Origin: Liriodendron chinense
Taxonomy: Eukaryota > Streptophyta > Magnoliopsida > Magnoliales > Magnoliaceae
Length of the DNA stretch: 64,000 bases
Reading direction: 5' to 3'
Assembly: GCA_003013855.2 (NCBI GenBank)
Contig: ML058528.1
Location: 62,001 to 126,000, forward strand
Within the stretch, counting starts at the first letter, position 1. Each line of letters opens with the position of its first letter. Both the position numbers and the translations under genes were made by a program. Under the pieces are notes generated by a model. The model was not told where the DNA came from, searched no databases, and was given only the letters and a program-made list of their open reading frames with translations. Of this stretch, positions 30,053 to 36,710 are shown one piece after another.

Positions 30053-31514
30053 ACTATACGCCTTGGACTGAATCCGTAGCCTAGAAGTCCAACGAGGAGA
30101 AGAAAGATTTGTTGCGACCAGTCAGTCAAATGCTGTGTTTGGATGAACAAGTGAATTGAATTGCTGACACTCAGTTCAGTCGAGGAAATGACTAAATTGA
30201 TGATGTTTCCTATTATGCAATACAGAGGAAGTAGCCCTGAGATTGCAGTTAATTTCCTTTCAAGTCCAACATGAATGTAATGTAATTGCAATTACAATTT
30301 GGTTGCATCCATATTTGTTGGACTGATTATTGCATTCAATTTGAGAGTGCACCAAAACCCACCTTAACGAACTTAAATTATGATAATTTAATTTTTGGTA
30401 GGCATAAACTCATGTGCAATAAAGCTCATGTACATGCCACTCATGTGCCTGCATGGCACGTAAGTATGAGATCCAATCCAACCATCAGGTTGGTCTGACC
30501 TGCACATCTTTTCCCAAAAATAGATCTAGTCCACTCAGAATGTGGGCCCCAATATTGGAAATAGGTGGAAGGGATAGAAAACTTCAGTGAAGTTTTTCAG
30601 AGCTGTACATTTGTTTTGCTAACTGTGGTCCACCTTACAAGTGGATCAACCTGATTCATGGGATAGTGCATAAATATAGTGGTGTCATTCTGATGGATGG
30701 ACTTGATCTTGGACATATTGTGCCATGTTGGCACATGTGTGGCATGCACATGAGCTTTATTGCAATGCATGTGCACTTAGCAAAGCTCTAATAATTTTAT
30801 TCGAAAATCAGCCTACAAAAGGGTCTGCTATAGTATAAAGCTTAAAGGAAAAGGCTTTGAAGGCAATCACTTGGAAATCTATACCTTTATGCCTCTCTTA
30901 ATGTTGAGATGTGTTTTTGGGCTTTAGCTTTCTCACAAAGCAAGGGAATGTAAATACAATTCCCCCAGCTAAATAAACCTTTTAATTAACTTGGGTTTTT
31001 TGTATTTTGTACTTAAATTGAAAAATCGGAGTGAAAATAAAAAGCATGATTTACAAAAATCGGAGCCATTTCCTTTCCCTCTAGAACCTAAGAAATGGAG
31101 ATTCCTTCCTTTTTAAGAGACAACTCTCACTTTTTGACCATTGACTATTCCATATTTCCATTGAAATCACGTGTGCTAAAACAATCAGGTTATTTAAGGT
31201 TTGCTTTGCACGGATTTCCTTTTCCATAGTTTTCCTCAAAATGTGATGTTTTCTGTTCCTCATTTACTTTTTGGTTTCCACCAATCCAAACAGGTCCTAA
31301 GATAAGAAAATCCCAGAAATCGTGAACTATTTTTCTCATGGCTCAAGCCTAAGATGGCCTTGTGTAAACCAAGTGACTGAATAGAATTTTCATGGCATTT
31401 TATTTATTTATTTTTCAGGAAAAAAAGAAAGAAGAACCCTTGACATTGGAAGAGGCCATAGATGATTCAGAGAACTTGACTGATTTCCTTTTGGACTTTG
31501 ATGAAGATCAGTAA
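11323..31514 (+). CDS. HMR: HEMERA / pTAC12 (PAP5): plastid-encoded RNA polymerase-associated protein and phytochrome-signalling factor
   Basis: Joined exons: 11,323-11,413; 11,721-12,370; 13,072-13,184; 20,181-20,440; 21,029-21,150; 28,661-28,729; 29,277-29,330; 29,873-29,977; 31,419-31,514. The phases agree across all eight introns and every intron is GT-AG. The product is about 519 residues, against 527 in Arabidopsis as I recall it. Diagnostic stretches are YMDSTSGQLEPASGARASIP in exon 2, LWWNWRKPDKEQWSRWQRRR at its end, KRDTSREAVQKHFEETGEDE in exon 4, GGDPVYPTINYIQDPNE in exon 5 and the acidic C-terminus SENLTDFLLDFDEDQ. In Arabidopsis the protein is part of the plastid RNA polymerase complex. 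It is also nuclear, where it binds phytochromes and PIFs through a C-terminal transactivation motif, which is conserved here. Introns 3 and 5 are about 7 kb because of transposons. Exons 2-9 show no lesion. The start is uncertain: the N-terminus given does not look like a transit peptide, and exon 1 lies in a tandem duplication. Confidence 0.9.
11721..12370 (+). CDS. HMR: HMR exon 2
   Basis: The acceptor is cattttgtag-like (ag at 11,719-11,720) and the donor is gtgagt at 12,371. The exon encodes residues 32-247: VPCIKCEKKDD, ERPPYYSYMDSTSGQLEP, a basic stretch KKPGSRRKRHKE that could act in nuclear import, an acidic middle, and LWWNWRKPDKEQW. Confidence 0.95.
12711..12973. mobile_element. Foldback element in HMR intron 2
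   Basis: Imperfect inverted arms: ggcaggattctgtacctg at the left against the complement of acagaatcttgtgcc at the right. Just before it, CCTTGGCAA and TTGCCAAGG form a perfect 9 bp stem around an 8-base loop (about 12,686-12,711). There is no ORF. Confidence 0.5.
13072..13184 (+). CDS. HMR: HMR exon 3
   Basis: The acceptor is gcttgcag and the donor gtaaca. The exon encodes VFAKAMAETGQIKLYG, then a segment ending RARRHVFKEER. Phase 0 in, phase 2 out. Confidence 0.93.
13671..13938. mobile_element. Foldback element in HMR intron 3
   Basis: The left arm gtggtccacgg...gtggatccgatggacccc pairs with the right arm gggtcctatcggatcaac...tctggaccac in inverted orientation. There is no ORF. It looks like a small MITE. 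Confidence 0.5.
14483..14713 (+). repeat. 5' LTR of the intronic Copia element
   Basis: 231 bp, TGTTA...TTACA, with a TATA-like box (cttataaatag) near 14,637. A perfect inverted repeat, GGGCTGGATATCCAGCCC, lies just downstream at 14,656-14,673, probably in the R region. Confidence 0.9.
15217..15267. repeat. (TC)n microsatellite
   Basis: About 51 bases of TC repeat in the leader of the intronic Copia element. Confidence 0.95.
15380..16700 (+). pseudogene. Copia gag remnant split by a solo LTR
   Basis: Before the insertion, frames give remnants of a Copia gag N-terminal domain, including LGYIDGSILELTLLD across a frameshift. After the insertion the sequence continues DWKSNNLLVMSWLLNSIEPK and VSEGLFLFSTAREIW. 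This fits the family pattern W--NN-LV-SWL-NS--P. The zinc knuckle and protease are missing. Confidence 0.7.
15560..16534. mobile_element. Solo LTR nested in the Copia gag (975 bp)
   Basis: TGATGCAGGATGCC...GATGTCCGCATCA, related along its length to the solo LTR at 5,651-6,645. The flanks tagat and cagat match at 4 of 5 bases. Gag coding sequence continues on both sides, which dates this insertion after the Copia element. Confidence 0.85.
16880..19235 (+). pseudogene. Copia pol pseudogene (integrase end, RT, RNase H)
   Basis: The order is: the integrase C-terminal pattern KKGYKCFDPISKNHYVFMGV at about 16,900; RT start WRQALEEEI at 17,435; GCHWVYALKYHLDDSIARCK and VKGFTQIYGEDYAETLVPIA at 17,520-17,700; the catalytic YVDD motif in NIYVDDIIVT near 18,306; then RNase H with YSDADMAGYPDDHSSTIGYC, VARSSAKAEYQAM and MYCDNQAAIHIASNPLFHE up to 19,070. 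Several stops and frameshifts occur, plus a MITE insertion at 17,932-18,258. Confidence 0.9.
17932..18258. mobile_element. PIF/Harbinger (Tourist-like) MITE, 327 bp
   Basis: The inverted termini are GGGCGTGCTTGGTTTTCCAA and TTGGAAAACTAAACACGCCC, flanked by TTA on both sides (17,929-17,931 and 18,259-18,261). The TTA duplication and GGGC start are typical of Tourist MITEs. It sits in the RT of the Copia relic, and the RT reading resumes right after it. Confidence 0.9.
19255..19468 (+). repeat. 3' LTR of the intronic Copia element
   Basis: 214 bp, TGTTAGAG...CTTTACA. It shares the TATA-like box (ttataaatag) and the AAGGGCT/AGCCCTT stem with the 5' LTR, with small deletions and a changed hairpin loop. 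Confidence 0.9.
19469..20180. other. HMR intron 3, remainder
   Basis: Intron sequence with no recognised element. A direct repeat 'ccatattacaaa...ttttctgcaaaaatctctttc' occurs twice at about 19,966-20,070. Confidence 0.5.
20181..20440 (+). CDS. HMR: HMR exon 4
   Basis: The acceptor is atcttcag and the donor gtaagg. The exon encodes LKAEQERLEKIGPMAYYSEW through MMGTDVRIRRDPLAMRM to EDQIKE, the most conserved part of the family. Confidence 0.96.
20441..21028. other. HMR intron 4
   Basis: Contains aggtggaccacacc and gtgggcccctgcc words of decayed foldback type. No coding feature was seen. Confidence 0.6.
21029..21150 (+). CDS. HMR: HMR exon 5
   Basis: The acceptor is cttttgcag and the donor gttggt, a slightly unusual but valid GT site. 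The exon encodes WGGDPVYPTINYIQDP through FHEPTPNMLSYLME. Confidence 0.95.
21917..23042 (+). pseudogene. LINE ORF1 pseudogene (RRM-containing)
   Basis: At 22,000-22,240 the reading gives FPTLFVQGYPEGWLLVNFER, GRAGVVKDIVIPRDKGSHRE and RGFAFIRMS, which fits an RNA-recognition motif (RNP2-like LFVQGYP, RNP1-like RGFAFIRM). Further on, 22,593-23,042 reads as the region typical of plant LINE ORF1 (VWFLVWTVPLELWSNEFFIA). A G run at 22,446-22,468 and a stop at 22,241 separate the two. Confidence 0.8.
22446..22468. repeat. Poly-G run (23 nt)
   Basis: Uninterrupted G run inside LINE ORF1. Confidence 0.95.
24320..27876 (+). pseudogene. LINE ORF2 pseudogene: endonuclease, reverse transcriptase, zf-RVT
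   Basis: The endonuclease starts at about 24,330 (NMRGLGDRDKRAQVKKVCKE, ETKIQ, LTSVYGP, SDHHPI). The usual GDFN is read here as GVNCN, a loss of a catalytic residue. RT follows with KVPGPDGFPIFFF, GDFIAGRQILDCALIAHE, KLDMEKAYDHVDWDFLD, LRQGDPLSPYLFVVI and the catalytic YADD box near 26,368. zf-RVT lies at 27,433-27,876 (ICLMCMANEETIDHLFIHCQ). At least seven in-frame stops occur. A 49-nt C run replaces the segment after WKCRHMS. Confidence 0.92.
26679..26727. repeat. Poly-C run (49 nt) inside LINE ORF2
   Basis: Uninterrupted C run. It begins after WKCRHMS and ends before CPKTVLARLEKLRRSFF. In the LINE fragment at the window start, the same interval holds about 22-25 coding residues. The run therefore stands in place of coding sequence rather than inside a natural repeat. 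Confidence 0.95.
28194..28660. other. HMR intron 5, end part
   Basis: Repeat-derived DNA. The word tccaaataggccctta near 28,470 looks like another MITE terminus. No coding feature was seen. Confidence 0.4.
28661..28729 (+). CDS. HMR: HMR exon 6
   Basis: The acceptor is catctcag and the donor gtaatg. It encodes 23 residues, HGKMISRKDLEQILAREKTE then QLE, continuing the family pattern in phase 0. Confidence 0.93.
28893..29113. mobile_element. Foldback element in HMR intron 6
   Basis: The left arm cttggtgatccaaattgttcatatgg is inverted relative to the right arm ccaccatatcattagcttagatcaccg. There is no ORF. Confidence 0.5.
29277..29330 (+). CDS. HMR: HMR exon 7
   Basis: The acceptor is aaaagcag and the donor gtgagt. 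It encodes ISDMDEAMAQAVDIGEND, 18 residues. Confidence 0.94.
29331..29872. other. HMR intron 7
   Basis: No clear element. A T-run near 29,625 is followed by sequence with faint foldback character. Confidence 0.5.
29873..29977 (+). CDS. HMR: HMR exon 8
   Basis: The acceptor is ggcaatag and the donor gtgagt. It encodes an acidic stretch (DEGEDSDVEGEDGTEE) and RNWSVIKTTPQLRNSK, 35 residues. Confidence 0.93.
30026..30052. repeat. (GT)n microsatellite in HMR intron 8
   Basis: About 27 bases of GT repeat following a T-run. Confidence 0.9.
30125..30310. repeat. Dispersed repeat shared with 36,140-36,290
   Basis: Both places share aagtgaattgaat near the start and attgcagtt, tttctttcaa-tcca and tgcaattacaatttgg-like words near the end, in the same order. 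It is probably a small MITE. Confidence 0.5.
30402..30777. mobile_element. Foldback MITE in HMR intron 8
   Basis: The inverted arms are about 57 bp long. The left includes gtgcaataaagctcatgtac and catgccactcatgtgcc. The right includes gcacatgtgtggcatgcac and atgagctttattgcaatgc. There is no ORF. Confidence 0.75.
31080..31300. repeat. Dispersed repeat ending in ccaatccaaacaggtcc
   Basis: 31,155-31,290 is closely similar to 63,870-64,000 (ggttat-taaggtttg, tttccatagttttcctcaaa, tactttttggtttccaccaa). The end resembles a MITE terminus, but the other end was not found. Confidence 0.55.
31419..31514 (+). CDS. HMR: HMR exon 9 (last coding exon)
   Basis: The acceptor is tttttcag and the stop is TAA at 31,512. 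It encodes EKKKEEPLTLEEAIDD and SENLTDFLLDFDEDQ. The acidic-hydrophobic end corresponds to the transactivation motif described for Arabidopsis HEMERA. Confidence 0.94.
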   Translation, partial: EKKKEEPLTLEEAIDDSENLTDFLLDFDEDQ

Positions 31515-32021
31515 ACAGTCTTCAGGCTTCTCATGGCAAGCGATGGGACACTTGGAAGGTTCTTGTAAGCTAATCATAGCCTTAGAAACTGAATATTATT
31601 TCCAATAGGCAAAGTAGCTGTTTCGATGAGCTCGGCTTAGTTCACACACGCCTCTACCAGGCACTGATCTGGAAGGACGTGTGGGACATCTGTGCAAGGT
31701 TGGCATGTTCATTAGGCATGTGTACATGGAATGTAGACCACTGGTAGTTCTTTTAGAGCATCTTTTTTTTTTTTGTGCAAGTGTGGTCCACGCCCGCCCA
31801 ATAGCTAACTGGCCCAACCCAACTATTGTGCCAGGTAATCAACCCTGGTGGGGCCGACATGATGAATGGCTCATGCAGAGGTGCATCTAGGTTCAGCAAA
31901 GCTGTATCTAGATTCCCTTGTCTATATGGTCAGCAGAACATGCCATGGGACTTCTCTTTGGTTTCTTTGGCAATGTTTAATGGAAAGTCGAAATTTGCAG
32001 GTTTAGCTAGACTGTTGAAGT
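31515..32021. other. HMR 3' flank
   Basis: This is presumably HMR 3' UTR followed by repeat-like DNA (gtgtggtccacgc, ggtggggcc). No AATAAA signal stands out. Confidence 0.4.
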
Positions 32022-32240
32022 AGGGGTGGCGACTGCTCGGCCTGGCTTTTGACTGGGCTTGTACCTGGCATCTATGACTGGATCATGGCTGAGCTTGTTT
32101 CCTCATTTTAGCCTGGCCTGGCCTGGCCCAGCCCAGCTCAACTTTTTTTTTTTGTTAGTCATGCAACACACCCACCTTGTTAGCTGGGCAACACACCCAC
32201 ACGGTTAGTCACACGATGCGGCCCAGCTCAACTTAGTGGG
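32022..32240. mobile_element. Short hAT-like repeat with GGCCTGGCC subterminal words
   Basis: Starts taggggtggcgac and is rich in gcctggcctggcc and gcccagcc. A T-run and two or three units of 'gttagtcatgcaacacacccac' type follow at 32,144-32,220. Its start resembles the terminus of the hAT relic at 11,106. Confidence 0.4.
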
Positions 32241-32689
32241 TGTTTGTTTTGCTGTAAATGGTGGAAAATGCAAGTAAGAGAACCGAGTAATTATTGCAAA
32301 TGGATAGAATTACAGGCAACTTTCAGACGGGTATTTACACCCATTGCAGGGGGATATCTTTGTGATTTCTGTTGGAAATCAAAGAGAAATCCGGTTCGGG
32401 TTCTCAAGGCAGAGACGAGACGTCTTTGCAGCCCTGGTGGTCCTAACGCATACCCGAATTGGTACTCCCCACACTTGACGATTGATAGGTAAGTTCATTT
32501 CCCTGCTCGTCTTCAGCTCTGCCTAGGCAACTTCATGGTGGGTTTTTCGCTGAAAAAATTCCATACACCTCTCCATCCTCTTCATTTTGACCGATAGAAG
32601 CAGATGCTGATTGGCACTAACCCTCTTCCTGCGTCTGTTATTCCTCTTTCTCTGTAGACGATTTACAGCGCCGAAGGGGCTTTCTTACC

Positions 32690-32885
32690 GCCATTTGAAC
32701 GCTCACTATTGAAAAACTTCTTGGAGGCCGCAGAAGTTTTCCTTTGGTGTGATCCACCTGAGATTTATATCTGCATCATTTTTGGAAGCAAGCCTTAAAA
32801 TGATTTGGAAAAATGGTGGGACGGCGTGGATAAAACACATACATCATGGTGAGGCCCACCGAGCACTGACCACTAGCCACCTAGC
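32690..32885. mobile_element. Foldback MITE, right half only
   Basis: Reads aacttcttggaggcc, ggtgtgatccacctgag, ttaaaatgatttgg, gacggcgtggataaaacac, catcatggtgaggcccac. This is the loop-proximal part and right arm of the 33,333-33,796 family. Confidence 0.65.
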
Positions 32886-33332
32886 CACGGATATTTGTGG
32901 GCCTTCTAACTACTGTTGTCGATGGCTGGAACCGTGCTAGGCCAAGGTTTGTCCAAACCCAGCCAGCTTGGTAAATCCTTGGCCCACTACATGGGCCCTT
33001 GGGCCAAAACAAACAGGGTTCATGATGATCGGCCTGAGCTTGAGTCCACCCCAAGCTCAATCCCAGCCACTCGTTTCTGTGCAGAAACCTGCCTTGTTCA
33101 TCAGGTGGGCTCTATCATGCATGATATATGGCAAAAAAAAAAAAAAAAATCCTTGAAACCTTAAAAACAGGTAGGCCCATCCAGGTTGATGGGATCTCTG
33201 ATGCAACCTTAGCCCTGCCTGATTCATAAACGGGTCTTGGGTCTATTGTTTCAGCTCAACCCAGACTTGAAGCTTAATGGGCCAGCCCGGCCCACTGACG
33301 GCCCCGTATTTCTAGGGTGCGGATGCCCCACC

Positions 33333-33796
33333 AGGACCTAGCTAGAGACGGACGGTCTTGTCAGGAGCTCTGTGGGGCCGACTGTGATATAAGTGTTTTA
33401 TCCAAGCCATCCATCCATGTTGAAAAATCATTTTAGGGCATGAGCCAAAAAAGGAGGCAGATGGAAGGCTCGAGTGGACCACAGGACAGGAAACAATGGG
33501 GATTGAATGCCTACCGCTGAAAACCTCTTGTGGGAAGCTGATATTTATGTTTTCCCTCCATCCAGGTCTATGTGACCTTATGAACAGGTTGGATGGTAAA
33601 TAAAAATCACGGTGGCCTTAGGAATGTTTCAATGGTGGCATCACTGTCACCACTGCTCCCTGTGGTGTGCCCCACTTGAGCCTTGCATCTGCCTCCATTT
33701 TGGGATCATACCTTAAAATGATCTCTTAAAATGGATGGACGGTGTGGATAAAACACTTACATCACGATGGGCCCCACAGAGCCCCCTGCTGGTCCT
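33333..33796. mobile_element. Foldback (long inverted repeat) MITE, complete copy
   Basis: Two arms of roughly 180 bp (ctctgtggggcc, ttttatccaagccatccatcc, cattttagggcatgagcc, then the mirror image ggatcataccttaaaatg, ggatggacggtgtggataaa, ggccccacagag) surround a middle with gttttccctccatccaggtc. The ends read aggacc and ggtcct. There is no ORF. It is presumably mobilised by another element's transposase. Confidence 0.75.
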
Positions 33797-34780
33797 AACA
33801 TTATCAACGGACGAGATCATTTGACATTCCCTATAATCTGTTGAAGGACGATCACTGAATTATGTTCACCATCTGTATGTTAAAATGCCGGTGATTCGTT
33901 CGAAGCATTGTATAATCCCCAATTCAATGAGCCAAAGTGCATTAATCTGGATTGGATGGCTAGGATAATCCCATCGGCGTAATCTAGATGGGGCCCATCT
34001 TATGGACATCTCCTATCACTGACGGTGAGCCCCATATGTGGTAGAGCTCCAACAAGGAACAGTTTCAGCTTCTCCAACGCAAAGGAAGACTCCCATCTTC
34101 TGCTGAAGATTTTTTAGCTTTTCGGCAAACAGATGACATTGGATCTGTGAGAATGTGATTTGTAGAGGTTTTGATGGATGCTGCAATTTCCCGCCGACAA
34201 TGGATGCTCAGGTTATTTCAATTCATGATGATGACCGAGTGCTTTAGATGTTTGATGAATTTCCTTTGTAGTTAAGGTCGTGTTTAGGTATATGAACTGA
34301 TTGTGGTAGCATTCAGCGATGTTTCCTACTTTTATAATGATGAAGTAGACCTCTAATGACAATTATATTCCATCAATTTGGAGCTCAGTCTCTTAGCATG
34401 GATGTAGAGGACCGAATTATTTTACTCTTAGTTGGATCAGGACATTCGGATTATCCATTCGATTGATCTAGGCCACTCCAATACAAGTGACCCTCTGGTT
34501 GCTCATAAATCAGGCTAGCCATGACAACAACAGGGAATGAGAAAACAGAAAACCGGTGTCACATGATCATCCAATCATCTACAAACACTCCCAATTTACC
34601 AATGGATTTTCCTTCAAACAGCCCTGGTGTTCGGTGTTCCTGCCAATTTTTAGTCATATATGGAGGATCCTTCCTTTTATAGCTTCAACTGACGAAAAAT
34701 TCTGGCATTTTTCACTTTCGACATCTGCTAAAATCCTGAAGAAGCACATCTTCCAAAATGATTCCTTATGGTTCCTTAAC
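33797..34780. other. Unassigned intergenic sequence
   Basis: No recognisable gene, transposon domain or repeat boundary. Confidence 0.35.
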
Positions 34781-34788
34781 GGACCAGC

Positions 34789-34912
34789 CTTGGTGGTAGA
34801 CTCTCTGGAGTTTCAACACGAGGTCACGGGTTCGAGCACGCCTTGTGGTGCGAGTGCGTGAGTGTGTGGGGAAGGAGTGAGTGTGCGTGTGAAAAAAGAA
34901 GAAGAAAAAAAT
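34789..34912 (+). mobile_element. tRNA-derived SINE (about 124 bp)
   Basis: The sequence has a box-A-like ggtggtagactctctgg and, about 36 bases on, a box-B-like gtcacgggttcgagcacg, matching the GGTTCGA core of a tRNA promoter. It ends in an A-rich tail (gaaaaaagaagaagaaaaaa) and is flanked by the perfect 8-mer ggaccagc (34,781-34,788 and 34,913-34,920). Box spacing, tail and duplication together indicate a SINE. Confidence 0.8.
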
Positions 34913-35119
34913 GGACCAGCTAACCATATGACCACCACATTCCTGTTGAGTTATCAGAAGTCCAAGCAGCCCAACCAAGGGAGAGGAAGAAAGTCCACAC
35001 CTCCCTAGTCACCATGCAATCAACACCCCCCTATTGACTTCCATATTTTTTTTAGTACACCTCTAGTTTTTCTCAAAATCTCCACCACCAGTTGCTTAGT
35101 AGCACCAATTCATGGTTTT

Positions 35120-35316
35120 CAAGAACAATGGCATAGTGTGGATTATCATGCACAAAGGGGCCGTCACAACTGTTACAGAAAAAATAGCTTGTAATGGCCC
35201 GTTACAAGGTCAATACAATTCTTAAAAAAAGGGATCGTTACAGCTGTTACGGCTGTATCATATCAGTAACGATGGTGGCCGTTACAGGCACCGTTGCCAT
35301 TATTGAATACCTTGTC
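35120..35316. mobile_element. Decayed hAT MITE related to 1,825-2,607
   Basis: Contains ggggccgtcacaactgttac, cgttacagctgttacgg and ends cgttgccattattgaatacc-ttg, like the CCGTTAC...ATACCTTG terminus of the MITE at 1,825. The left end and target duplication are unclear. Confidence 0.5.
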
Positions 35317-36710
35317 CCAATTTCTTTCCCCTTTAGTGCGAAACCCAAGACCCCCACTGCTTTACAGACTTCTGGACCTTGTTCCAATTAACATGGAACT
35401 TATTTCCTCCCTCCTTTCCTTCCCACAGATTCATTGAAGCCTCCCAATTTTGAGAGCCATCATGGCAGGAATTTTGAAAAGGGAAATCAACTGAGAGATT
35501 TGAGAGGGCCTTTATGAGAGTAATTCCCTTAAGAAGAGATACAACCCTTTCCATCTAGCTAGCTTTTTCTCAATTGTTGGAATTATGGGATTTCAAGAGA
35601 TCGCATTTGGCTTACCTCCAAGTGGTAGCCCCAAGCATTTACAACAGTCACATAAAAAATCCCATTTTCCTGGCCCAAAGCTGAACTGCATCTTCGTCTA
35701 CAACCACCCCGGCCATAGCACTTCTTTTTATGTTGACCTGAAGACGCCTTGGCCACCCATGACCGTCGGCTTTTTAGAGAATCCCGCTCCTATGTAAGAG
35801 TGTTATCTACAAATGGAAGGTGCAAAATTTAGGCCATTCTTGGAGTCATTTTCTGAATTGGAAGAGGCTCACTTTTGATCTTCAGAAAAAATCTAATACA
35901 AAACAAGGTTTCTACCACCCTTGTGTTATAGAAATTGGCCAACAGAAACTCCCATTGTTTCCCTATGGTTGTGCAGAGGCACTAGATGGAAAGAACTGAA
36001 GATGCCCAACATACTTGTTCATTCAAAAGACTTTGGATATGTGCCTCCACCATGTTAAAATGGGTGATATGATATTCAGGGGCTGATGGGTTAAACGTAG
36101 TTCAGAAGTAAACTATAGCTGAACTGGAGTCTTGGTTGCGCAAGTGAATTGAATCATGAACAGTTGGTATTTATTGACAAAATTTAGTGTTGTTTTCTTT
36201 GTATTCATAATGAGGAAGCAATCTTCAATTGCAGTTGCATTTCTTTCAAATCCAATGCAATGCAATTGCAATTTGGGGCCACTGATCCTCAATAGGAAAC
36301 TATCAATGGTCATGTTATTACCATTTGGCCATTTCCACTTCATTAGATTAATAATTGCATTTGAAATTGACATTGCATCCAAGAATACCCATCCTTTACA
36401 AACTTCGCCACAAAATCCAGATGTGCTAAAAATATTTTTACCAATTTCTTACTTTCCCATGAGTTCATTTCCATCTTCCAGACTGAAATAAATACACAAA
36501 TAAATCAAAGTATTAATAGAAATAACACTGACTCCACACCTATCTATCCTTACACTTCCAAAAGAGTCCTTAGAATACAACATTCTATGAACTTACGGCT
36601 TCTTTTCTGAAGTCCTTTAAACATTATCAAGAGAATACAACATCTCAGATTTCTGCAAACACCTGGGATGAGTGGCTTTGCAATCCTCTCAATTTATCTG
36701 CAGATGAAAA
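35317..36710. other. Intergenic region downstream of the resistance gene
   Basis: No gene was recognised. 36,140-36,290 is the repeat shared with intron 8 of HMR. The last 200 bases are presumably the 3' UTR of the minus-strand resistance gene. Confidence 0.45.
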
